Of a stretch of DNA of 43,395 nucleotides, positions 25,564 through 33,897 are shown piece by piece. This stretch comes from Alsobacter sp040380755 (GTDB taxonomy: Bacteria > Pseudomonadota > Alphaproteobacteria > Rhizobiales > Beijerinckiaceae): assembly GCA_040380755.1 (NCBI GenBank), contig JBEIIL010000011.1, forward strand, positions 1 to 43,395, read 5' to 3'. Made by a program: the position numbers and the translations under genes. Within the stretch, counting starts at the first letter, position 1; every line of letters starts with the position of its first letter. The notes under the pieces were generated by a model that saw only the letters and a program-made list of their open reading frames with translations, ran no database searches and was not told the origin of the DNA.

Positions 25564-27033
25564 ATGCCTGCCGTGCAGGACACCATCGATCAGGTTCGCG
25601 CCATCGATGTCGACCAGTACAAATACGGTTTCGTCACCGATATCGAGGTCGACAAGGCGCCCAAGGGCCTGAACGAGGACATCGTCCGCTTCATCTCGGC
25701 GAAGAAGGGCGATCCGGAGTGGATGACGCAGTGGCGGCTTGACGCCTACCAGCGCTGGCTGACCATGCGCGAGCCGACCTGGGCGCGGGTGAGCTACCCG
25801 CCGATCGACTTCAACGACCTCTACTATTACGCGGCGCCGAAGAAGAAGGTCGGCCCGATGTCGCTGGACGAGATCGATCCGGCGATCCTCGAAACCTACA
25901 AGAAGCTTGGCATTCCGCTGCGCGAGCAGGAGATCCTGGCCGGCGTGCAGACCTCGAAGATTGCGGTCGACGCGGTGTTCGACTCCGTCTCGGTCGTGAC
26001 CACGTTCAAGGAGGAGCTGAAGAAGGCCGGCGTGATCTTCTGCTCGATCTCGGAGGCAATCCGCGAGCATCCCGAGCTGGTGCGGAAGTATCTCGGCACC
26101 GTGGTGCCTGTGACGGACAATTTCTACGCGACACTGAACTCGGCCGTGTTCACCGACGGGTCGTTCGTCTACGTGCCGGAGGGTGTGCGCTGCCCGATGG
26201 AACTGTCGACCTATTTCCGCATCAACGAGCCCAACACCGGTCAGTTCGAGCGGACGCTGATCATCGCCGAGAAGGGCTCCTATGTGAGCTATCTGGAGGG
26301 GTGCACGGCGCCGCAGCGCGACGAGAACCAGCTGCATGCCGCCGTGGTCGAACTGATCGCCCTCGACGACGCCGAGATCAAGTACTCGACCGTCCAGAAC
26401 TGGTACCCGGGCGACAGCCAGGGCAAGGGCGGCGTCTACAATTTCGTCACCAAGCGGGGTGACTGCCGCGGCCGCAACTCCAAGATCTCGTGGACCCAGG
26501 TGGAGACCGGCTCGGCCATCACCTGGAAGTATCCGTCCTGCATCCTGCGCGGCGAGGGCTCGCGCGGCGAGTTCTACTCGATCGCCGTCTCCAACGGGAT
26601 GCAGCAGGTCGATAGCGGCACCAAGATGATCCATCTCGGCAAGAACACGACGAGCCGGATCATCTCCAAGGGGATCTCGGCCGGCCAGTCCAACAACACC
26701 TATCGGGGGCTGGTGTCGGCCCACCGCAAGGCGACGAACGCCCGCAACTTCACCAATTGCGACTCGCTGCTCATCGGCAACCGCTGTGGCGCCCACACGG
26801 TGCCGTATATCGAGGCCAACACGGCCAGCGCCGTGTTCGAGCACGAGGCCACCACCTCGAAAATCTCCGAGGACCAGCTGTTCTACTGCCAGCAGCGTGG
26901 GCTCTCGGCCGAGGAGGCGACGGCGCTCATCGTCAACGGCTTCGTCAAGGACGTCCTGCAGCAGCTGCCGATGGAGTTCGCCGTCGAGGCTCAGAAACTG
27001 ATCTCGATCTCGCTCGAGGGGAGCGTCGGGTGA
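25564..27033 (+). CDS. sufB: Fe-S cluster assembly scaffold SufB
   Basis: SufB is the main scaffold of the SufBC2D complex, on which clusters form. The 489-residue protein has the N-terminal YKYGFVTDIE region, ITSEAIREHPELV-like SEAIREHPELVRKYLG, and the conserved C-terminal NCDSLLIGNRCGAH and EHEATTSKISEDQLFYC blocks. Cys399 and His427-Glu428 correspond, with a constant offset of six, to the functionally essential Cys405, His433 and Glu434 of the E. coli protein. AAGGAGA lies eight bases before the ATG. sufC follows after 78 bases. Confidence 0.96.
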   Translation: MPAVQDTIDQVRAIDVDQYKYGFVTDIEVDKAPKGLNEDIVRFISAKKGDPEWMTQWRLDAYQRWLTMREPTWARVSYPPIDFNDLYYYAAPKKKVGPMSLDEIDPAILETYKKLGIPLREQEILAGVQTSKIAVDAVFDSVSVVTTFKEELKKAGVIFCSISEAIREHPELVRKYLGTVVPVTDNFYATLNSAVFTDGSFVYVPEGVRCPMELSTYFRINEPNTGQFERTLIIAEKGSYVSYLEGCTAPQRDENQLHAAVVELIALDDAEIKYSTVQNWYPGDSQGKGGVYNFVTKRGDCRGRNSKISWTQVETGSAITWKYPSCILRGEGSRGEFYSIAVSNGMQQVDSGTKMIHLGKNTTSRIISKGISAGQSNNTYRGLVSAHRKATNARNFTNCDSLLIGNRCGAHTVPYIEANTASAVFEHEATTSKISEDQLFYCQQRGLSAEEATALIVNGFVKDVLQQLPMEFAVEAQKLISISLEGSVG

Positions 27034-27111
27034 CGCGCCGGCGCCTCGCCTGACCCTCTCCGCAGCGCCGGTTCGCCGGCCGCGCGCAACCACCTGCCCA
27101 GGACCAGTCCC

Positions 27112-27855
27112 ATGCTCGAAATTCGCAATCTCCACGTCCGGATCGACGACAAGCCGATCCTCAACGGACTGTCGCTGACCATCCATGACGGCGAGGTCGC
27201 CGCGGTGATGGGACCGAACGGCTCCGGCAAGTCGACGCTGAGCTATGTCATCGCCGGCAAGCCCGATTATGACGTCACCGACGGTGAGATCCTGCTCGAC
27301 GGCCAGAACCTGCTGGAGCTCGAGCCCGACGCGCGGGCGGCGGCCGGCGTGTTCCTCGCCTTCCAGTACCCGCTCGAGATCCCCGGCGTCGGCACGATGT
27401 CGTTCCTCAAGGCCGCGGTGAACGCCCAGCGCAAGGCGCGCGGCGAGGACGAGCTCAGCATTCCCGACCTCATGCGCCGGGTGAAGGGCGCGGCCGAGCG
27501 CCTGCAGATCCCGCAGGACATGCTGAAGCGGGCGCTGAATGTCGGCTTTTCCGGCGGCGAGAAGAAGCGCATGGAGGTGCTGCAGATGGCGCTGCTGGAG
27601 CCTCGCTTCTGCATTCTCGACGAGACGGATTCCGGCCTCGACATCGATGCCCTGAAGGTGGCTGCCGATGGCGTGAACGCGCTGCGCGACCCCAGCCGCG
27701 CCTTCCTGGTGATCACCCACTACCAGCGTCTCTTGAACTACATCGTGCCGGACACGGTGCACGTCATGGCGGCCGGGCGGGTGGTGAAGTCGGGCGGCAA
27801 GGAGCTGGCACTCGAACTCGAGGCCAATGGCTATGCCGACTACAAGGCGGCCTGA
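27112..27855 (+). CDS. sufC: Fe-S cluster assembly ATPase SufC
   Basis: SufC is the ABC-type ATPase that drives changes in the SufB-SufD scaffold. The 247-residue protein shows Walker A GPNGSGKST, the FLAFQYPLEIPGV region specific to SufC, signature FSGGEKKR, Walker B FCILDETDSGLDIDAL and the switch His in ITHYQRLL. There is no membrane-spanning partner, as expected for this family. Its stop is one base from the sufD start. Confidence 0.96.
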   Translation: MLEIRNLHVRIDDKPILNGLSLTIHDGEVAAVMGPNGSGKSTLSYVIAGKPDYDVTDGEILLDGQNLLELEPDARAAAGVFLAFQYPLEIPGVGTMSFLKAAVNAQRKARGEDELSIPDLMRRVKGAAERLQIPQDMLKRALNVGFSGGEKKRMEVLQMALLEPRFCILDETDSGLDIDALKVAADGVNALRDPSRAFLVITHYQRLLNYIVPDTVHVMAAGRVVKSGGKELALELEANGYADYKAA

Positions 27856-27856
27856 C

Positions 27857-29182
27857 ATGGCGGACATCACCCCCATCCGCACCGCGGCCGAGTCCGCGCT
27901 GATCGACCTGTTCCCTGCGGTGCGCGCGAGCCTGCCGGGTGATTCTCGCATGGCCCTGTCGCGCGAGGCGGCGTATGGCCGGTTCGTCGCGGCCGGATTG
28001 CCGCACCGGCGCGTCGAGGCGTGGAAATACACCGATCTGCGGGCGCTGCTGCGCGAGGCGGCTCCTCCGGCGGCCGCGCCTGATGCGGCGTCCGTGGCCG
28101 CTGCGGCTGCGACGCCGGGCGTCCTTGCCGGTGTGGAGGCCGTGCGCCTGACGCTCGTCGACGGCCATCTGGTCGCCGGGCTCTCTGACCTGTCGCGTCT
28201 CCCGGCGGGCGTCGAGGCGACCAGCCTCGCCGCGGCGCTGGGGACGGGGCACTCGCTCGTGGGCCGGCTCGGCCAGGCTCTGGCCACGGATGATCCGATC
28301 GTGGCGCTCAATGCGGCGCTGATGACCGATGGCGTGGTGCTGCGCGTCAGCAAGGGCACCGTGGTGCCGGTTCCCATTGCGTTGCGCTTCGTGCGCCTTG
28401 GCGATATGCCGCGCGCCGCCTTCAGCCGCGTGCTGGTGGTGGTCGAGGAGGGCGCCAGCCTGACCCTGTTCGAAAGCCATGAGGGCCCGGACGGCGTCGG
28501 CCACCAGGCCAACACCGTGGTGGAGATCCTGGCCGGCGCCGGTGCCTCGGTTGACCATGTGCGGATCGCCGCGCGAGGAACCGGGGCTGTCGATCTGTCG
28601 ACACTTGGCGTGCATCTTTCAGCGGGCACCCGCTTTGCGACGACTGCGATGGTGACGTCCCCGGCGCTGTCTCGCCACCAGGTGTTCGCCACGTTCGCGG
28701 GTGAGGGAGTGCGCGCCAGCATTTCAGGCGGGGCGATGCTGACCGGCCGGCAGCATGCCGACACGACGCTGCTGCTTGACCATGCCGAGCCCGGCGGCGA
28801 GAGCCGCGAGCTGTTCAAGCATGTCCTCGACGGCGAGGCGACCGGCGTGTTCCAGGGCAAGATCATCGTTCGCCCCGTGGCGCAGAAGACCGACGGGCGG
28901 ATGATGAGCCAGGCGGTGCTGCTGTCCGAGGGCGCGTCGATGTACAACAAGCCCGAACTGGAGATCTTCGCCGACGACGTGCAGTGCGGCCATGGCGCCA
29001 CCTGCGGTGCGCTGGACGAGGATCTGCTGTTCTACCTGCGGGCCCGCGGCCTGCCGAAGCCCGAGGCCGAGGCGCTGATGCTTCAGGCCTTTGTCGGGGG
29101 AGCGCTGGAAACGATCGCCCATGAGGGCATTCGGGCCGTGCTCGAGGACGTCACCGCCATGTGGCTGGCGGCACGCCGGTGA
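27857..29182 (+). CDS. sufD: Fe-S cluster assembly protein SufD
   Basis: SufD is the SufB paralogue that completes the SufBC2D scaffold and supports iron entry. The 441-residue protein has the weak N-terminal half and the strong C-terminal beta-helix blocks: QVFATFAGEGVRASISGG, FQGKIIVRPVAQKTDGRMM, NKPELEIFADDVQCGHGATCG and LFYLRARGLPKPEAEALML. His379 in CGHGATCG matches the essential His360 of E. coli SufD. ATG 27857 follows the sufC stop after one base. sufS follows after a 94-base gap. Confidence 0.95.
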   Translation: MADITPIRTAAESALIDLFPAVRASLPGDSRMALSREAAYGRFVAAGLPHRRVEAWKYTDLRALLREAAPPAAAPDAASVAAAAATPGVLAGVEAVRLTLVDGHLVAGLSDLSRLPAGVEATSLAAALGTGHSLVGRLGQALATDDPIVALNAALMTDGVVLRVSKGTVVPVPIALRFVRLGDMPRAAFSRVLVVVEEGASLTLFESHEGPDGVGHQANTVVEILAGAGASVDHVRIAARGTGAVDLSTLGVHLSAGTRFATTAMVTSPALSRHQVFATFAGEGVRASISGGAMLTGRQHADTTLLLDHAEPGGESRELFKHVLDGEATGVFQGKIIVRPVAQKTDGRMMSQAVLLSEGASMYNKPELEIFADDVQCGHGATCGALDEDLLFYLRARGLPKPEAEALMLQAFVGGALETIAHEGIRAVLEDVTAMWLAARR

Positions 29183-29276
29183 GGCGACATCAGGCCACCA
29201 AGGCGCCCGGCCGCCCGCCGGCGAGACATCACAACAACCCGACCGCCCCACAGGCGCGCCGGGCAGGCAGGATCCG

Positions 29277-30509
29277 ATGACCGCGACACGTCCGTTCGAT
29301 CTCGACGCCATCCGGGCCGACTTCCCGATCCTGTCCACGCAGGTTCACGGCAAGCCGCTTGTCTATCTCGACAATGCCGCCTCGGCGCAGAAACCCAAGC
29401 AGGTCATCGACCGCATAGTGCATGCCTACGAGCATGAATACGCCAACGTGCACCGCGGCCTGCATTACCTCGCCAATGCGGCGACGGATGCGTTCGAGGA
29501 TGCGCGCGAGGCGGTGCGCGGTTTCCTGAATGCAGGCTCGGTGGACGAGATCATCTTTACCCGGTCGGCGACCGAGGCGATCAACCTGGTGGCGTCGAGC
29601 TTCGGCGAGATCGCGATCGGCGAGGGTGACGAGATCATCCTGTCGATCATGGAGCACCACTCCAACATCGTGCCGTGGCACTTCCACCGCGAGCGCAAGG
29701 GTGCGGTGATCCGCTGGTCGCCCATCGACCAGGACGGCAATTTCCTGATCGAGGAGTTCGAGAAGCTCCTCAACGAGAACACCAAGATCGTCGCCATCAC
29801 CCACATGTCGAACATGCTGGGGACGGTGACGCCGCTGAAGGAGATCATCCGGTTGGCCCATGCCTGCGGCGTGCCGGTGATGGTCGACGGCAGCCAGGGC
29901 GCCGTCCACCTGCCGGTCGATGTTCGCGAGCTCGATGCCGATTTCTACATCTTCACTGGCCACAAGGTGTACGGGCCGACCGGGATCGGCGTGCTGTACG
30001 GCAAGCGCAAGTGGCTCGAGGCGATGCCGCCCTTCAATGGCGGGGGGGAGATGATCCGCGAGGTGACGCAGGACGAGGTCACCTATGCGTCGCCGCCGCA
30101 CCGGTTCGAGGCGGGAACGCCGCCGATCGTGCAGGCTATCGGCCTGGGGGCAGCCATCCGCTACATGGAGTCGCTCGGACGCGATGCCATTTTGGCCCAT
30201 GAGAACAGGCTGCGCGACTATGCCATGGAGCGGCTCGGCGCCATGAACAGCATCAAGATCTACGGCAAGGCGCCGGGCAAGGGTGCCATCGTGGCCTTCG
30301 ACCTGAAGGGCGCCCATGCGCACGATGTGGCGACGGTCATCGACCGGGCCGGCGTCGCGGTGCGAGCCGGTACCCATTGCGCCCAGCCGCTGCTGGCGAC
30401 TTATGGCGCCACCTCGACCTGCCGGGCATCTTTCGGCCTCTACAACACGCTCGACGAGGTCGACCGGCTTGTCGAAGCCCTGCAAAAGGCCGAAGCTCTG
30501 TTTGGATGA
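29277..30509 (+). CDS. sufS: Cysteine desulfurase SufS (group II)
   Basis: The sulfur donor of the Suf machine. The 410-residue enzyme has the group II layout: VYLDNAASAQKPKQVID, FTRSATEAINLVASSF, MEHHSNIVPWH, the PLP Lys230 in TGHKVYGPTG, and the catalytic Cys368 in RAGTHCAQP on a short loop. Group II enzymes normally need SufE or SufU to pass on sulfur; neither gene is in the window. It is the second desulfurase of the operon. ATG 29277 was chosen because it gives the standard N-terminus FDLDAIRADFPIL. sufT follows after 14 bases. Confidence 0.96.
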   Translation: MTATRPFDLDAIRADFPILSTQVHGKPLVYLDNAASAQKPKQVIDRIVHAYEHEYANVHRGLHYLANAATDAFEDAREAVRGFLNAGSVDEIIFTRSATEAINLVASSFGEIAIGEGDEIILSIMEHHSNIVPWHFHRERKGAVIRWSPIDQDGNFLIEEFEKLLNENTKIVAITHMSNMLGTVTPLKEIIRLAHACGVPVMVDGSQGAVHLPVDVRELDADFYIFTGHKVYGPTGIGVLYGKRKWLEAMPPFNGGGEMIREVTQDEVTYASPPHRFEAGTPPIVQAIGLGAAIRYMESLGRDAILAHENRLRDYAMERLGAMNSIKIYGKAPGKGAIVAFDLKGAHAHDVATVIDRAGVAVRAGTHCAQPLLATYGATSTCRASFGLYNTLDEVDRLVEALQKAEALFG

Positions 30510-30523
30510 AGGAAGGACAGTCC

Positions 30524-30910
30524 ATGACCGTGGCCGCGACCCCCGACGTGCCCGCCCCGAACCGGCCGGAGATCGACCTGTCGTCGAGCCTGCCGCCAGC
30601 TGAGATCGACCGGCTCACCGACGACATCATCGCCGCCCTGAAGTCGGTCTATGATCCGGAGATTCCGTCTGACATCTACGAACTCGGGCTCGTCTACCGG
30701 GTCGATCTCGACGATGAGCGCAACGTGGCGATCGACATGACACTGACCGCGCCAGGGTGCCCCGTCGCCGGCGAGATGCCCGGCTGGGTGGAGAACGCCG
30801 TCGCGGCGGTGCCCGGCATCAAGTCCGCCAAGGTCTCCATGGTGTTCGATCCGCCGTGGGACCAGAGCCGCATGTCCGACGAGGCGCGGGTCGCTCTCGA
30901 CATGTGGTGA
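30524..30910 (+). CDS. sufT: SufT-type DUF59/MIP18 protein
   Basis: SufT proteins help mature Fe-S proteins, mainly under high cluster demand. The 128-residue protein contains the MIP18 domain: SVYDPEIPSDIYELGLVYRV and MTLTAPGCPVAGEMPGWVENAV with the conserved Cys79, then VSMVFDPPWDQSRMSDEAR. ATG 30524 follows a good GGAAGGA ribosome site; an upstream in-frame ATG at 30506 overlaps the sufS stop and would add six residues. It is the last gene of the operon; an A-type carrier (SufA) that often ends such operons is absent. Confidence 0.92.
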   Translation: MTVAATPDVPAPNRPEIDLSSSLPPAEIDRLTDDIIAALKSVYDPEIPSDIYELGLVYRVDLDDERNVAIDMTLTAPGCPVAGEMPGWVENAVAAVPGIKSAKVSMVFDPPWDQSRMSDEARVALDMW

Positions 30911-31038
30911 CGGGCCGGGGAGGGGCCGCGGGTGCGCATTTCCCGCCGCGCGCCGCGCAACCGCCACAATCCGTCCACAGCGCTTTGCAGGCCTTTGACT
31001 TTCAAGGTCTTTTTCCGTCATTGCGCAGGCCTGCAGCG

Positions 31039-31066
31039 TTGGCTTCAGGCGGTGGAATCGTTTAGA
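31039..31066 (+). promoter_or_regulatory. Possible gyrA promoter
   Basis: TTGGCT (31039-31044) and TTTAGA (31061-31066) are 16 bases apart, 35 bases before the TTG start of gyrA. A second TTGACT at 30995-31000 has no good -10 partner. The rest of the 190-base gap after sufT shows no clear terminator. Confidence 0.3.
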
Positions 31067-31100
31067 AGGAGGCGCGCGTAACGAGAGCGGACGTAGAGCC

Positions 31101-33866
31101 TTGGCCGAAGACGACGACAAGACCCTACCCGGACCGGGAGAGGGGCAGGACATCCGGCCCGTCTCGATCACTGACGAGATGAAGCGCAGCTATCTCGACT
31201 ACGCGATGAGCGTGATCGTCAGCCGCGCGCTGCCCGACGCCCGCGACGGGCTGAAGCCCGTGCATCGGCGCATTCTCTATTCGATGAACGAGAACAGCTA
31301 CACGCCGGACAAGCCGTACCGCAAGTCGGCCCGCATCGTCGGCGACGTGATCGGCAAATATCACCCGCATGGCGACCAGTCGATCTACGACGCGCTTGTG
31401 CGCATGGCGCAGGAATTCTCCATGCGACTGCCGCTGGTCGACGGCCAGGGCAATTTCGGGTCGGTCGATGGCGATCCCGCGGCGGCCATGCGGTACACCG
31501 AGGTGCGCCTCGCACGGCCGGCCATGGCCTTGCTGGAGGACCTCGACAAGGACACGGTCGACTTCCAGCCTAACTATGACGGTTCCGAGCGCGAGCCGAT
31601 GGTGCTGCCGGCCCGGTTTCCCAACCTGCTGGTCAACGGCGCCGGCGGCATCGCCGTCGGCATGGCGACCAATGTGCCGCCGCACAATCTCGGCGAGGTG
31701 ATCGACGCCTGCATCGCGCTGATCGACGATCCCGACATCGCCATCGAGCGGCTGATGGAGATCGTGCCGGGTCCGGACTTCCCGACCGGCGGCTCGATCC
31801 TCGGCAAGGCCGGCATCCGCCAGGCCTACATGACCGGCCGCGGCTCGATCGTGATGCGTGCCAAGACGAGCGTCGAGCAGATCCGCAAGGATCGCGAGGC
31901 GATCATCGTCACTGAAATTCCCTACCAGGTGAACAAGTCAACCCTGATCGAGAAGATCGCCGACCTGGTGCGCGAGAAGCGGATCGAGGGGATTTCCGAC
32001 CTGCGCGACGAGTCCGACCGTGATGGCATGCGCATGGTCATCGAGATCAAGCGCGACGCCGTTGCCGATGTCGTGCTGAACCAGCTGTGGCGCTTCACGG
32101 CGCTGCAATCGTCCTTCGGCGCCAACATGGTGGCGCTGAACGGCGGCAGGCCCGAGACGCTGAACCTCAAGGACCTGCTGGAGGCCTTCGTCGATTTCCG
32201 TGAGGACGTGGTGCAGCGCCGCACCCGTTTCCTGCTCGGCAAGGCACGCGATCGCGCCCATGTCCTCGTTGGCCTGGCGATCGCGGTCGCCAATATCGAC
32301 GAGGTGATCCAGACCATCCGCTCCGCGGCGGATGCCAACGCGGCCCGCGAGGCCCTGATGGCGCGGCACTGGCCGGCCAAGGATGTGGCGCCACTGATCG
32401 CCCTGATTGACGATCCGCGCCATCGCGTGGCCGAGGACGACACCTACCGGTTGTCGGAAGCGCAGGCGCGCGCGATCCTCGACCTGCGCCTGCAGCGGCT
32501 CACCGCGCTCGGCCGCGAGGAGATCGCCGAGGAGCTGAACAAGCTCGCCGCCGAGATCGCCGATTATCTCGACATTTTGCGTTCGCGCACGCGCATCCTC
32601 GACATCGTCAAGTCCGAGCTTGTCGAGGTGCGCGACGCACATGCGACGCCGCGCCGCACGATCATCACCGAGTGGGATTCCGATGTCGACGACGAGGACC
32701 TGATCCAGCGCGAGGACATGGTCGTCACGGTCTCGCATGCGGGCTACATCAAGCGGGTGCCGCTCTCGACATACCGGGCGCAGCGGCGCGGCGGCAAGGG
32801 CCGCTCCGGCATGCAGACGCGTGAGGAGGATTTCGTCTCGCGGCTGTTCGTCGCCTCGACGCACACGCCGGTGCTGTTCTTCTCGTCACTGGGGCAGGTC
32901 TACAAGGAGAAGGTGTGGCGCCTGCCGCTGGCCGCTCCGCAGGCGCGCGGCAAGGCGCTGGTCAACATGCTGCCGCTCGACACCGGCGAGCGCATCACCA
33001 CGATCATGCCGCTGCCCGAGAACGAGGAGGACTGGGACCGCCTCGACGTCATGTTCGCCACGGCATCGGGCGGCGTCCGGCGCAACAAGCTGTCGGATTT
33101 CGTCCAGGTCAACCGCAACGGCAAGATCGCGATGAAGCTCGACGAGGGCGATGCCATCGTCGACGTGGCGATCTGCAGCGATGCGGATGACGTCCTGCTG
33201 ACGACCGCCCAGGGCCAGTGCATCCGGTTCCGTGTCGACGATGTCCGCGTCTTCAAGGGACGTGACTCCACGGGTGTTCGCGGCATCGCGCTGGCGCCGG
33301 GAGATCCTGTTATCGCGCTGGCGATCCTGCGCCATGTCGAGGCCGCGGCCGAGGAGCGCGCCGCCTATCTCAAGATGCGCCGCGCCATCCAGGGCGAGGG
33401 CGCCGCCGAGGAGGCGGGCGAGCCCGATGCCGAGGATGCCGTGGCAGCGGCTCCGCTGGCGCAGGAGCGCTACGCCGAGCTCTCGGCCCGCGAGCAGGTG
33501 GTGCTGACCCTGTCGCAGAACGGCTACGGCAAGCGGACCTCGGCCTACGAGATCCGCGTCACCGGGCGCGGCGGCAAGGGAATCGTCGCCATGGTGGTGA
33601 ATGACCGCAACGGGCCGCTGATCGGCTCCTTCCCGGTCGAGCACAGCGACCAGATCATGCTGGTGACCAATGCCGGGCAGCTGATCCGCTGCCCCGTCGA
33701 GGGTATCCGGGTGGCGGGCCGCAATACGCAGGGCGTGATCGTCTTCAACACGGCGGCGGACGAGCAGGTCGTGTCGGTCGAGCGCATCTCCGATGAGGGC
33801 GACGGCGGCGAGGACGACCTGGCAACCGACGTACCAGCGCAGGACGGACCGCAGCCGACCGCCTGA
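31101..33866 (+). CDS. gyrA: DNA gyrase subunit A
   Basis: GyrA cuts and rejoins DNA in the supercoiling enzyme. The 921-residue protein has the winged-helix/tower core with the catalytic Tyr132 in AAMRYTEVRLA, and the GyrA box QRRGGKG (561-567) opening the C-terminal beta-pinwheel, so it is gyrase and not ParC. The quinolone pocket reads HPHGDQSIYD: Gln93 replaces the Ser83 of E. coli, while the Asp at the Asp87 position is kept. A 40-odd residue acidic/Ala insert (around RRAIQGEGAAEEAGEPDAED) lies in the C-terminal domain, as in other alphaproteobacteria. The TTG start at 31101 gives a sensible N-terminus but lacks a strong ribosome site. Confidence 0.95.
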   Translation: MAEDDDKTLPGPGEGQDIRPVSITDEMKRSYLDYAMSVIVSRALPDARDGLKPVHRRILYSMNENSYTPDKPYRKSARIVGDVIGKYHPHGDQSIYDALVRMAQEFSMRLPLVDGQGNFGSVDGDPAAAMRYTEVRLARPAMALLEDLDKDTVDFQPNYDGSEREPMVLPARFPNLLVNGAGGIAVGMATNVPPHNLGEVIDACIALIDDPDIAIERLMEIVPGPDFPTGGSILGKAGIRQAYMTGRGSIVMRAKTSVEQIRKDREAIIVTEIPYQVNKSTLIEKIADLVREKRIEGISDLRDESDRDGMRMVIEIKRDAVADVVLNQLWRFTALQSSFGANMVALNGGRPETLNLKDLLEAFVDFREDVVQRRTRFLLGKARDRAHVLVGLAIAVANIDEVIQTIRSAADANAAREALMARHWPAKDVAPLIALIDDPRHRVAEDDTYRLSEAQARAILDLRLQRLTALGREEIAEELNKLAAEIADYLDILRSRTRILDIVKSELVEVRDAHATPRRTIITEWDSDVDDEDLIQREDMVVTVSHAGYIKRVPLSTYRAQRRGGKGRSGMQTREEDFVSRLFVASTHTPVLFFSSLGQVYKEKVWRLPLAAPQARGKALVNMLPLDTGERITTIMPLPENEEDWDRLDVMFATASGGVRRNKLSDFVQVNRNGKIAMKLDEGDAIVDVAICSDADDVLLTTAQGQCIRFRVDDVRVFKGRDSTGVRGIALAPGDPVIALAILRHVEAAAEERAAYLKMRRAIQGEGAAEEAGEPDAEDAVAAAPLAQERYAELSAREQVVLTLSQNGYGKRTSAYEIRVTGRGGKGIVAMVVNDRNGPLIGSFPVEHSDQIMLVTNAGQLIRCPVEGIRVAGRNTQGVIVFNTAADEQVVSVERISDEGDGGEDDLATDVPAQDGPQPTA

Positions 33867-33882
33867 CGCCGTGCGGCGTCAG
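33863..33882. terminator. Hairpin at the gyrA / antiporter convergence
   Basis: CTGACGCC-GTGC-GGCGTCAG forms an 8-bp stem that contains the gyrA stop codon. It lacks a T-tract on both strands, so it may only weakly terminate or may protect the 3' end. The antiporter gene ends 16 bases further on. Confidence 0.3.
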
Positions 33883-33897
33883 GGTTCGATGACGGGA

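Noticed and set aside
25519..29001. A very long open frame (over 1100 codons) on the minus strand across sufB-sufC-sufD
   Set aside because: It lies exactly opposite three well-supported suf genes, has low-complexity Arg/His/Ala composition and no recognisable domain. Such antisense frames are common in GC-rich DNA because stop codons are rare in the third-position-GC frame.
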